A stretch of 7,865 nt of DNA from an uncultured Eubacteriales bacterium (GTDB lineage: Bacteria > Bacillota > Clostridia > Oscillospirales > Oscillospiraceae): the NCBI GenBank assembly GCA_900554625.1, contig USHP01000079.1, positions 1 through 7,865 of the forward strand, in the 5' to 3' direction. Position numbers and translations under genes: made by a program. The notes beneath the pieces were generated by a model. It did no database searches and was not told the DNA's origin. It saw nothing but the letters and a program-made list of their open reading frames with translations. Positions 1-5,779 of this stretch are shown here, one piece after another. Within the stretch, counting starts at the first letter, position 1, and every line of letters starts with the position of its first letter.

Positions 1-197
1 GTATTGTGGCGCCGCTGCTGATTCGCCTGTTCCGGATTTCCGACCCGGTAGCCGCTGGCCTGGCCATTGGAGCATCCAGCCACGCCATGGGAACCTCCAA
101 GGCAATCGAACTGGGAGAGGTAGAGGGTGCCATGAGCGGCCTTGCCATCGGTATTTGCGGCATGATTACCGTACTGCTTTCCCTTCTGATTCTGTAA
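1..197 (+). CDS. lrgB: LrgB-family membrane protein, C-terminal fragment
   Basis: This is the 3' end of a gene that begins before the window. Its reading frame is open from position 3 and stops with TAA at 195-197. The roughly 64 visible residues include a hydrophobic stretch, the conserved stretch GASSHAMGTSKAIELGEVEG and a final hydrophobic helix ending in LLSLLIL. The order SHAxGTxxAxExGExEGAMSGLA is characteristic of the LrgB/YohK (CidB/LrgB) family, whose full length is about 230 residues. LrgB is an integral membrane protein that normally works with LrgA, encoded just upstream and so outside this window. The pair was first described as an antiholin-like modulator of murein hydrolases; the Bacillus subtilis homologue PftAB is a facilitated pyruvate transporter. 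A GTG lies at position 6, but it falls inside a conserved domain and is not the real start. The gene converges on cstA and shares its terminator. Confidence 0.88.
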   Translation, partial: IVAPLLIRLFRISDPVAAGLAIGASSHAMGTSKAIELGEVEGAMSGLAIGICGMITVLLSLLIL

Positions 198-204
198 AAG
201 GAAA

Positions 205-238
205 ATCCCCGGATTCTGATGAATCCGGGGATAATTTT
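205..238. terminator. Bidirectional intrinsic terminator shared by lrgB and cstA
   Basis: A perfect 12-bp stem (205-216 pairing with 221-232, arms ATCCCCGGATTC and GAATCCGGGGAT) closes a TGAT tetraloop. On the plus strand it is followed by AATTTTGTATTTTG. On the minus strand it is followed by TTTTCCTTTT. It lies between the stop of lrgB (197) and the stop of cstA (247), so one hairpin probably ends transcription from both sides. Confidence 0.9.
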
Positions 239-246
239 GTATTTTG

Positions 247-1929
247 TTATGCGGCAGCTTCTTCCGCCTGCTTTCCGAAAAGCTTCTGAGTACCCTGAAT
301 GGCAACCAGAACGCCCAGGATCAGCAGCAGAACAGCGAAGATCAACTGCAGCGCATTGCCCAGAGTCAGACCTGTGGTAACCAGAGCGCCGGACAGACTG
401 TAGATGGTCATGGCCAGAGCGGTGAAGGTAACGGCCATCATGAAGAACATGGGAATCCACAGCATGAATCCCTTGCGCTTGGTACGCTTGAGGAACACAG
501 CGCAGGCAACCAGTGCCAGTACGCTCAGCAGCTGGTTGGCAGAGCCGAACAGAGGCCAGATTTCCTTGTAGCCGACCTTAGCCAGCAGATAAGCCAGCAC
601 CAGGGTAATCACGGTGGCGAAAACCTTGTTGGTCATCAGCTTCAGGAAGGGATTCATGGACTTTTCATCCATACCATCTTCCATCCAGAATTCCTGGAAG
701 GACAGCCGGCCAACGCGGGCCACAGAGTCCAGGGAGGTCAGGGCGAAGGCGGACACTGCCAGGTTAATCAGGGTAAATACCAGATTGTAGGGCAGTCCCA
801 CCACCTGCAGGAAGTTGGCGATAGCACCCGCAAAGACCTGGGCAGGGGTGTTCAGACCCTGAGCTGCTGCTTCGCCGGAAGCGAAGGAAGAAACAGCGAT
901 CAGGGAAATCACAGCCAGCATGCTCTCCATCAGCATGGCGCCGAAGGAAACCGGCAGCATGTTCCGCTCATTTTTGATCTGCTTGGAAGCGGTGCCGGAG
1001 GAAACCAGAGAATGGAAGCCGGACACAGCGCCGCAGGCAATGGTGACAAACAGGATGGGGAACAGATATTGTCCGCCCACATTAAAGGCCACAAAGGCTT
1101 CCAGGTTGCAGCTGGGGTTGGCAACAAACACACCCACAATGGCGGCAATAATCATGAAAATCAGCAGGTAGCTGTTCAGATAATCCCGGGGCTGCAGCAG
1201 GGACCAGACAGGAACAATGCTGGCTACCATGATGTACAGAAATACCAGAATGTGCCAGGTATTCAGAGACAGATACATGGGCATTGCCAGACCCAGTGCA
1301 ACCGCAATCACCAGGAAAGCAATGGCGATACCGGTATTGACCCATTTGTTCAGCTTGCCGTACTTCAGAATCATACCCAGGGCAACTGCTTCCACAATGA
1401 ACAGCATGGAAGTGGTAGCCACAGCACCGTTGGCGGTGTTCAGACTCATATCCGGGTTAAAGCCGTTAAAGGTACCGGCAACCACGTCTGCAAAGGCGGC
1501 AACTACCAGGATACAGAACAGCCAGCAGAACAGCAGGAACAGCTTCTTGCCCAGCTTGCCGATGTAGGCTTCAATGATGTAGCCGATGGTCCGGCCCTTG
1601 TTCTTGACGGAAGCGTACATGGAAGCAAAGTCCTGTACAGCACCGAAGAACACGCCGCCAATCAGAATCCACAGCAGCACAGGCAGCCAACCGAAGATTG
1701 CCGCCTGAATAGGTCCGTTGATAGGACCAGCACCGGCAATGGATGCAAACTGATGGCCAAAGACCACGTTGGTGTCGGCGGGAACATAGTCCACGCCATC
1801 CTCCAGCTCGTAGGCGGGAGTTTTGGCTTTGGGGTCAACGCCCCAGGTTTTTGCGAGGTAACGTCCGTAGATCAGGTAAGCACCGATGAGAACCACCAGA
1901 GCGATTACCATCATGAGAATTCCGTTCAT
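247..1929 (-). CDS. cstA: Carbon starvation protein CstA family transporter
   Basis: This 560-residue polytopic membrane protein has many hydrophobic helices along its whole length. The N-terminal CstA signature is clear: NVVFGHQFASIAGAGPINGP at about residues 54-73, then WLPVLLWILIGGVFFGAVQD to about residue 100, and the positively charged loop KNKGRTIGY at 109-117. CstA proteins of enterobacteria (CstA, BtsT) import pyruvate and have also been linked to peptide uptake. This protein is shorter than the roughly 700-residue E. coli forms, as is common in Firmicutes. The ATG at 1929 is well supported, because AGAGGAG lies 4-5 bases upstream (around 1933-1940) and a consensus promoter lies behind it. 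The gene is monocistronic between its promoter and the shared terminator. Its convergent neighbour is LrgB, another family tied to pyruvate. The substrate is inferred from family only. Confidence 0.93.
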   Translation of the reverse strand: MNGILMMVIALVVLIGAYLIYGRYLAKTWGVDPKAKTPAYELEDGVDYVPADTNVVFGHQFASIAGAGPINGPIQAAIFGWLPVLLWILIGGVFFGAVQDFASMYASVKNKGRTIGYIIEAYIGKLGKKLFLLFCWLFCILVVAAFADVVAGTFNGFNPDMSLNTANGAVATTSMLFIVEAVALGMILKYGKLNKWVNTGIAIAFLVIAVALGLAMPMYLSLNTWHILVFLYIMVASIVPVWSLLQPRDYLNSYLLIFMIIAAIVGVFVANPSCNLEAFVAFNVGGQYLFPILFVTIACGAVSGFHSLVSSGTASKQIKNERNMLPVSFGAMLMESMLAVISLIAVSSFASGEAAAQGLNTPAQVFAGAIANFLQVVGLPYNLVFTLINLAVSAFALTSLDSVARVGRLSFQEFWMEDGMDEKSMNPFLKLMTNKVFATVITLVLAYLLAKVGYKEIWPLFGSANQLLSVLALVACAVFLKRTKRKGFMLWIPMFFMMAVTFTALAMTIYSLSGALVTTGLTLGNALQLIFAVLLLILGVLVAIQGTQKLFGKQAEEAAA

Positions 1930-1967
1930 ACTTCTCCTCTTTTCCGTTGTTTTGTAGAACGGCTATC

Positions 1968-1996
1968 ATTCTAGCGCGTTCAGAAGCAAATGTCAA
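1968..1996 (-). promoter_or_regulatory. Sigma-A promoter of cstA
   Basis: On the minus strand there is a perfect -35 box TTGACA (1996-1991), a 17-bp spacer and a near-perfect -10 box TAGAAT (1973-1968). The expected transcription start near 1961 leaves a leader of about 30 bases that ends in the AGAGGAG ribosome binding site. The leader is too short for a riboswitch, so control is likely at transcription initiation. Confidence 0.85.
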
Positions 1997-1997
1997 C

Positions 1998-2028
1998 AAA
2001 AATGTCCGCCGCTGATGAAAAAATGTCC
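1998..2028 (-). promoter_or_regulatory. Direct-repeat operator upstream of cstA, LytTR-like
   Basis: On the minus strand the 10-mer GGACATTTTT occurs twice, at 2028-2019 and 2007-1998. The repeat period is exactly 21 bp (two helical turns), and the proximal copy ends one base upstream of the -35 box. A third partial copy, GACATTT at 1994-1988, overlaps the -35 itself. Sites for LytTR-domain regulators such as AgrA and ComE are 9-bp direct repeats with 12-bp gaps, also a 21-bp period, with an ACAnTT core; both copies here contain ACATTT. The repeats are read directly. The assignment to a LytTR activator is an inference, strengthened by the lrgB/cstA context. Confidence 0.45.
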
Positions 2029-2070
2029 ATGACAAGTACGACGGGACTGTAGGAAATGACAATTTACACA

Positions 2071-2101
2071 GCAAAAGCCGGGAATGTACATTCCCGGCTT
2101 T
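2071..2101 (-). terminator. Intrinsic terminator of the GntR/ABC operon
   Basis: A perfect 28-bp palindrome (2074-2101), with arms AAAGCCGGGAATGT and ACATTCCCGGCTTT, lies 17 bases past the stop of the permease gene. On the minus strand the stem runs into TTTTGCTGTG. It separates this operon from the downstream cstA promoter on the same strand. In the remaining stretch, 2029-2070, I see nothing else of note. Confidence 0.78.
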
Positions 2102-2118
2102 GTTCAGAAAGGGTAGGG

Positions 2119-2742
2119 TTAACCTTCTCTTTTTTGGTAAAACAGGATGGATAGATACCAGGAAATCCCGTAAGCCACCAAAGCGGCCGGCCCCATCAGA
2201 GATAACGCAGTACTGCTGGAAAAAAATCCCATCAAGGTAATGCCACCAATGCCGATGACTGCGCCGATGATGCCGCAAGCCAGGGCTAAGCCGATATAGT
2301 AAGCCATACGTCCTTTTTCCGTACCCCAACGGAACATGGGCGGAAGGATGATGGCCGGAGCAAATAAAGTGATGGCCAATGCGGAGAGCGTACTGCCAAA
2401 GCTTTCCCAGGAGAAGACTCCGTTTACCTGCATCCGAATCGCCAGAATCACAGCGTTGAGCAGCAGAATGCCAAGCTGTGCAAGCAGGCCAATCAGGTAT
2501 TTTCCGGAAACGATTTGCGCCTTGGTATAGGGCAGGGCAGCACAGTACTGATCCCACTTGCTGCGCTCATCATATCCCAGCAGGGTAATCGGAATCATGC
2601 TGCAAAAAATGCTGGGATAGAAGATGAAAAAGAAATTATCGGCACTCATGATGGCAGCGCCAATAAAAACCAGGCTGATCAGCAGATAGGCCTTGCAGTA
2701 CTTCACTACCATGTACCAGTCTTTCAGAAGCAATCCTTTCAT
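2119..2742 (-). CDS. ABC-2 type transporter permease
   Basis: This 207-residue membrane protein starts with the typical MKGLLLKDWYMV amphipathic end and has about six hydrophobic helices. After the second helix comes the conserved cytoplasmic segment DERSKWDQYCAALPYTKAQI (about residues 58-77), followed by VSGKYL. That pattern is characteristic of ABC-2 family permeases of the short Firmicutes type (ABC2_membrane_5-like). It would form the membrane half of an exporter with the ATPase encoded just upstream. The start codon lies one base beyond the ATPase stop, and the AAGGAGG ribosome binding site overlaps the end of the ATPase gene, so translation is probably coupled. The substrate is unknown; related cassettes have been linked to antimicrobial peptide or cell-envelope stress responses. 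Confidence 0.85.
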   Translation of the reverse strand: MKGLLLKDWYMVVKYCKAYLLISLVFIGAAIMSADNFFFIFYPSIFCSMIPITLLGYDERSKWDQYCAALPYTKAQIVSGKYLIGLLAQLGILLLNAVILAIRMQVNGVFSWESFGSTLSALAITLFAPAIILPPMFRWGTEKGRMAYYIGLALACGIIGAVIGIGGITLMGFFSSSTALSLMGPAALVAYGISWYLSILFYQKREG

Positions 2743-2743
2743 A

Positions 2744-3586
2744 TTACCGGGCCTCCTTTACCATGTAGACAAACAGTTCTTCAATGCTGATGGGACTGAT
2801 ATGCAGATCGCTGGGAACCCCGCTTCGCAGCACCAGAGCTTCCACGCCGTAAGGGGATTCTTTCTTGTGCTTGATTGCCTCTGGGGCAATGCTTTCCAGC
2901 TGCTCCGAGGTGCAGTGAATTACCCCGTATTCTGCCAGAAGAACATCCTTTTCTTCCCACAGGAGGAGCCTACCTTTGTGCAAAAACGCGATATAGTCGC
3001 ATAGCTTTTCCAGATCGCTGACAATGTGGGAGGAAATCAGAATGGAGTGGCCTTCGTCCCGGGTAAACTCGCTGAGCATTTCCACCACATCATCCCGAAC
3101 CACCGGGTCCAGTCCGCTGGTGGCTTCGTCCAGAAGCAGGAGCTTGCAGTGGTGGGACAGGGCAATGGCAATGCCCAGCTTCGTTTTCATGCCCCGGGAA
3201 AAGTCTTTGAAGGGCTTCTTCTCCGGCAAATCCATTCGCTGAACCAAGGCTTGGTAAGCGGAGGTATCCCAGTTCCGGAATGTATGGGCCATGACCTTGC
3301 CAACCTGTTTTACCGTCAGGCATTCGGGAAGGCCGATTTCGTCCATTACAACGCCCACTTCTTCTTTGGTCAGACGGATATTCTCCGTGTTGTCCCGGCC
3401 CAGAATGGTGATGCTGCCGCTGTCCTTATGGATAATATCCAGAATCAGCTTAATGGTGGTGCTCTTTCCGGCGCCGTTTTCACCGATCAGGCCCAGAATG
3501 CATCCGCCGGGCAGGGTCAGATTCAGATTGTTCAGGGTGAATCCGGGGAAGGATTTTGTCAAATTTTTGATTTCGATGGCGTTCAT
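2744..3586 (-). CDS. ABC transporter ATP-binding protein, exporter type
   Basis: This 280-residue nucleotide-binding subunit has Walker A GENGAGKST at 35-43, a variant signature FSRGMK at 129-134, Walker B LLLLDEATSGLD at 149-160 and the switch histidine in SSHIVSD (H187). The segment where a Q-loop is expected reads VVMDEIGLPE (79-88) with no glutamine. As I recall, this is usual for YtrB/BcrA-like ATPases that pair with GntR regulators. The C-terminal 80 residues beyond the core domain are poorly conserved and may contact the partner permease. The ATG overlaps the stop of the GntR gene by four bases (ATGA), a sign of tight translational coupling. It should energise the downstream permease. 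Confidence 0.92.
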   Translation of the reverse strand: MNAIEIKNLTKSFPGFTLNNLNLTLPGGCILGLIGENGAGKSTTIKLILDIIHKDSGSITILGRDNTENIRLTKEEVGVVMDEIGLPECLTVKQVGKVMAHTFRNWDTSAYQALVQRMDLPEKKPFKDFSRGMKTKLGIAIALSHHCKLLLLDEATSGLDPVVRDDVVEMLSEFTRDEGHSILISSHIVSDLEKLCDYIAFLHKGRLLLWEEKDVLLAEYGVIHCTSEQLESIAPEAIKHKKESPYGVEALVLRSGVPSDLHISPISIEELFVYMVKEAR

Positions 3587-3960
3587 TCTTGTCCCTCCAT
3601 TGCGAACAGAATCATGGATACGATATCATCTTTGCTCAGATTGCAGGAAGCGGCCAATTTCAGGATCTGATCAATGTGGTCTTCAATTTTTTTGAGGCTT
3701 TCTTCCCGAAGCAGTTCCACATTTTTTGGCGCCACATAGCAGCCTTTCGCTGGAATGGTGTAAAGAAACCCTTCCTTTTCCAGTTCATCGTAGGCCCGCT
3801 TGGTGGTGATGAAGCTGATCCGCAGATCTTTGGCCAGCCCCCGAATGGAAGGAAGCATCTCATTTTCCTGCAATTCCCCACTGATAATCTGGGCTTTGAT
3901 CTGGGAATAGATCTGGTCGTAAATTGGCGTCCCACTTTTGTTGTCAATCAGGATATGCAC
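3583..3960 (-). CDS. GntR-family transcriptional regulator, YtrA type
   Basis: This 125-residue regulator has an N-terminal winged helix-turn-helix. GTPIYDQIYSQIKAQIISGE (10-29) is followed by LPSIRGLAKDLRIS (36-49), a recognition helix region TTKRAYDELEKEGFLYT, and the wing AKGCYV. The tail, about 45 residues, is short and helical and has no large effector-binding domain. This is the mark of the YtrA subfamily, which usually represses its own ABC-transporter operon. Translation starts at GTG (3960-3958), supported by GAGGTG five bases upstream; a later start would remove the first helix. It is the first gene of a three-gene operon with the ATPase and permease. An inverted repeat over its promoter is the likely binding site. 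The inducing signal cannot be told from sequence. Confidence 0.92.
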   Translation of the reverse strand: MHILIDNKSGTPIYDQIYSQIKAQIISGELQENEMLPSIRGLAKDLRISFITTKRAYDELEKEGFLYTIPAKGCYVAPKNVELLREESLKKIEDHIDQILKLAASCNLSKDDIVSMILFAMEGQE

Positions 3961-3981
3961 CTGCTCACCTCGTTTCTTAGC

Positions 3982-4000
3982 TGTATATCTGCATTATACA
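3982..4000. promoter_or_regulatory. Inverted-repeat operator, probable GntR autoregulatory site
   Basis: TGTATA (3982-3987) and TATACA (3995-4000) form a perfect 6-bp inverted repeat with a 7-bp gap. The right arm overlaps the -10 box (3993-3998) of the GntR operon, and the rest covers the expected start site. A dimeric repressor bound here would block RNA polymerase. Autorepression is typical of YtrA-type regulators. The DNA match to this particular protein is an inference. Confidence 0.5.
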
Positions 4001-4020
4001 CAGTTGTAACAGTTTGTCAA
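3993..4020 (-). promoter_or_regulatory. Sigma-A promoter of the GntR/ABC operon
   Basis: On the minus strand, TTGACA (4020-4015), a 16-bp spacer and a perfect TATAAT (3998-3993) form a strong promoter about 33 bases upstream of the GTG start. The spacer holds a tandem ACAGTT on the plus strand (4000-4005 and 4009-4014, 9-bp period). A promoter this strong fits a gene normally held down by a repressor. Confidence 0.85.
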
Positions 4021-4082
4021 GAGGGAACAGGAAAAATAGAACGGGCTTTTTTCTCCTGACAAAAACAAATGGATTTTTGCCA

Positions 4083-4111
4083 TTGACAAACCGGGATAGA
4101 TGTGATAGTAT
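4083..4111 (+). promoter_or_regulatory. Extended -10 promoter of the amino-acid importer operon
   Basis: TTGACA (4083-4088), a 17-bp spacer ending in TGA, and TAGTAT (4106-4111) make a sigma-A promoter with the extended -10 TG element. It points away from the GntR promoter, with about 62 bp between the two -35 boxes. The A/T-rich stretch 4021-4082 between them holds only short imperfect inverted repeats (for example CAAAAA 4060-4065 with TTTTTG 4074-4079) that I would not call. Confidence 0.8.
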
Positions 4112-4117
4112 TTTATT

Positions 4118-4135
4118 GCTTTAACGTGATAAAGC
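4118..4135. repeat. Inverted repeat at the importer transcription start
   Basis: GCTTTA (4118-4123) and TAAAGC (4130-4135) form a 6-bp inverted repeat with a 6-bp gap. It begins where transcription from the 4083-4111 promoter should start. It could be a repressor operator or a small leader hairpin. No known regulator consensus is recognised. Confidence 0.35.
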
Positions 4136-4162
4136 GCTAAATTGAAGAAAGTTGGGATGGAT

Positions 4163-4957
4163 ATGAAAAAGTGGATTGCATCTGCAATTGCAGTATGGAT
4201 GCTGGCATTGAGCCTTACTGGCTGCGGTGGGAAGGAAATTGCCCAGGCAAGCAGTGACATGGAATATGTGAAGAGCAAGGGAAAACTGGTAGTAGGCATT
4301 ACGGACTTTGCGCCTATGGACTACAAGGATGCCCAGGGACAGTGGATTGGCTTTGATGCCGACCTTGCAAAGGCTTTCGCAGAAAGCTTGGGTGTGGAAG
4401 CAGAGTTCGTGGAAATTGACTGGGATAACAAGGTTCCAGAACTGGACGGCAAGACCATCGACTGCGTTTGGAACGGCATGACTCTGACGGATGAAGTGCG
4501 CTCCGCCATGAGCTGCACCAATGCTTACTGCAACAACGCCCAGGTGGTGATTGTTCCTGCAGATCAGGCGGATAACTATCAGGCTGCAGAGGACTGCAAG
4601 GAACTGAACTTTGCGGTGGAATCCGGTTCTGCCGGTCAGGCCCAGGCGGAGGCCAATGGTTTTTCCTATACGGAAGTCAAGGACCAGGCCACCGCTTTGA
4701 TGGAAGTAGCTGCCGGTACCTGTGATGCCGCCATTATCGACTCTCTGATGGCAGCTGCCATGGTTGGGGAAGGAACCAGCTACGCAGACCTTACTTACAC
4801 GGTGGCGCTGAACAGCGAAGAATACGGCGTGGGATTCCGGAAAGGCTCTGACCTGACCGAGGCCCTGAATACCTTCTTTGCTGATGCCCTGGCCGACGGC
4901 ACCATGATGAAGCTGGCAGAAACCTACGGTGTGCAGGCAGCGGTCATCAGCGAATAA
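4163..4957 (+). CDS. Amino-acid ABC transporter substrate-binding lipoprotein
   Basis: This is a periplasmic-binding-protein-like family 3 protein of 264 residues from the chosen start. MKKWIASAIAVWMLALSLTG forms a signal peptide ending in the lipobox LTGC, so Cys21 would be lipidated and the protein anchored outside the membrane. The family pattern GFDADLAKAFAESLG (63-77), NGMTLTD (104-110) and the ESGSAGQ segment (153-159) are present, and Asp193 in AAIIDS sits where the ligand amino-group contact is expected. The Arg that usually follows T-x-E appears one residue late (DEVRSA, Arg113). Three in-frame starts exist: TTG 4142, ATG 4157 and ATG 4163. The last gives the normal MKK-type signal peptide; no ribosome binding site clearly decides. 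It is first in an operon with a permease and ATPase. The exact ligand is unknown. Confidence 0.9.
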   Translation: MKKWIASAIAVWMLALSLTGCGGKEIAQASSDMEYVKSKGKLVVGITDFAPMDYKDAQGQWIGFDADLAKAFAESLGVEAEFVEIDWDNKVPELDGKTIDCVWNGMTLTDEVRSAMSCTNAYCNNAQVVIVPADQADNYQAAEDCKELNFAVESGSAGQAQAEANGFSYTEVKDQATALMEVAAGTCDAAIIDSLMAAAMVGEGTSYADLTYTVALNSEEYGVGFRKGSDLTEALNTFFADALADGTMMKLAETYGVQAAVISE

Positions 4958-4975
4958 TCCTTTTGCGATAAATTG

Positions 4976-5010
4976 AAAACAGAGAGCGGTAACATGCTCT
5001 CTGTTTTCCT
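4976..5010 (+). terminator. Hairpin between binding-protein and permease genes
   Basis: A perfect 12-bp stem (AAAACAGAGAGC 4976-4987 with GCTCTCTGTTTT 4996-5007) has an 8-base loop and ends in TTTT. It lies after the binding-protein stop (4957) and before the permease start (5038). It probably terminates part of the transcripts or shields the 3' end of the first message, giving more binding protein than membrane subunits. No new promoter is evident before the permease, so full readthrough is expected for some transcripts. Confidence 0.72.
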
Positions 5011-5037
5011 GTGAATACATGATTTGAGGTTGAAGAT

Positions 5038-5766
5038 ATGGAGCTTACAACGTTTTCTCAGCAGCTCCCTGTGGTAATTCAGGCGCTGAATGTAGGGTTT
5101 GTCCAAACTCTGAAATTGTTTTTTGTGACCTTACTGGGGGCGCTGCCTTTGGGACTGGTGATCTCTTTCGGCTCTATGTCCCGTTTTCGGGGACTGCGGG
5201 GAGTGGTCAAAACCATTGTCTGGATTGTCCGGGGTTCTCCGCTGATGATTCAGCTGATGATTATTTACTATTTCCCCGGCCTGGTACTGCAGCCGTTTTT
5301 GGAGCAGATTCTGGGTTACAGCGTCAACATCGGCTGGGGCGGAGGGGAATCCGGCCGGTTCACTGCGGCGGCAGTTGCTTTTATCTTCAACTACGCATGC
5401 TATTTTGCGGAAATTTACCGCGGCGGCATTCAGGGCGTGCCCATTGGCCAGCAGGAAGCGGGACAGGTTCTGGGCCTTTCCAAAAGCCAGATCTTCTTTA
5501 AGATCACCCTGCTGCAGATGGTGAAGCGGATTATCCCGCCCATGGCCAACGAAATCATTACCCTGGTGAAAGATACCTCTCTGGCCCGCATCATTGCATT
5601 GCAGGAAATCATCTGGGCAGGCCAGGCGTTTATGAAAGGCTCTCAGGGAATTTCCGGTCAGCTGTGGCCGCTGTTCTTTACGGCGGTGTATTACCTGGCC
5701 TTCAACGGAGTCCTGACGGTGCTGTTTGCCCGGCTGGAGCAGAAGCTGGACTATTTCAAAGTATAA
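5038..5766 (+). CDS. Amino-acid ABC transporter permease, HisM/GlnP type
   Basis: This 242-residue inner-membrane subunit belongs to the polar amino-acid family. Helix one begins near residue 20 (FVQTLKLFFV). The family motif RGSPLMIQL is at 65-73 and FAEIYRGGIQ at 123-132. The ATPase-docking EAA loop QQEAGQVLGLSKSQIF spans about 138-153, followed by the typical PPMANEIITLVKDTSLA (167-183). These place it among the single-gene, homodimer-forming permeases of binding-protein-dependent importers. The ATG at 5038 has GAGGT seven bases upstream. Its TAA stop is part of the ribosome binding site of the ATPase gene, so the two are translated together. A glycine-rich insert, GWGGGESGRF near 99-108, lies before the third helix, as in some Firmicutes members. 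Confidence 0.93.
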   Translation: MELTTFSQQLPVVIQALNVGFVQTLKLFFVTLLGALPLGLVISFGSMSRFRGLRGVVKTIVWIVRGSPLMIQLMIIYYFPGLVLQPFLEQILGYSVNIGWGGGESGRFTAAAVAFIFNYACYFAEIYRGGIQGVPIGQQEAGQVLGLSKSQIFFKITLLQMVKRIIPPMANEIITLVKDTSLARIIALQEIIWAGQAFMKGSQGISGQLWPLFFTAVYYLAFNGVLTVLFARLEQKLDYFKV

Positions 5767-5779
5767 GGAGGCGGCAGAC

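Noticed and set aside
244..1974. A 576-codon open frame on the plus strand antisense to cstA, rich in Gln, His and Gly
   Set aside because: It mirrors the codon pattern of a hydrophobic membrane protein on the opposite strand. It has low-complexity composition, no family motif, no ribosome binding site, and its start lies inside the terminator region.
1835..2557. A 240-codon minus-strand frame spanning the permease, the terminator and the cstA start
   Set aside because: It is out of frame with both recognised proteins and crosses a strong terminator and a consensus promoter. The product has no membrane or domain pattern.
2744..3586. Non-canonical FSRGM signature and missing Q-loop glutamine as a sign of a dead ATPase
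   Set aside because: These variants are usual in this exporter-type ATPase group. Walker A, Walker B with Glu154 and the switch histidine are intact.
4060..4084. Short inverted repeats CAAAAA/TTTTTG and AATGG/CCATT just before the importer -35 box
   Set aside because: The arms are 5-6 bp in A/T-rich DNA and could easily arise by chance.
4142..4162. An upstream TTG start for the binding protein
   Set aside because: It would add seven residues before a normal MKK signal peptide and has no clear ribosome binding site. ATG 4163 or 4157 is more natural, though this is not proven.
3961..4162. A riboswitch or T-box leader in the divergent intergenic region
   Set aside because: Both leaders are only about 25-50 bases from the predicted start sites, too short for such structures, and no conserved core is visible.
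4121..5020. A 299-codon open frame antisense to the binding-protein gene
   Set aside because: The plus strand has a clear lipoprotein signal and family 3 motifs, and the antisense product resembles no family. It would also run through the promoter and hairpin signals.
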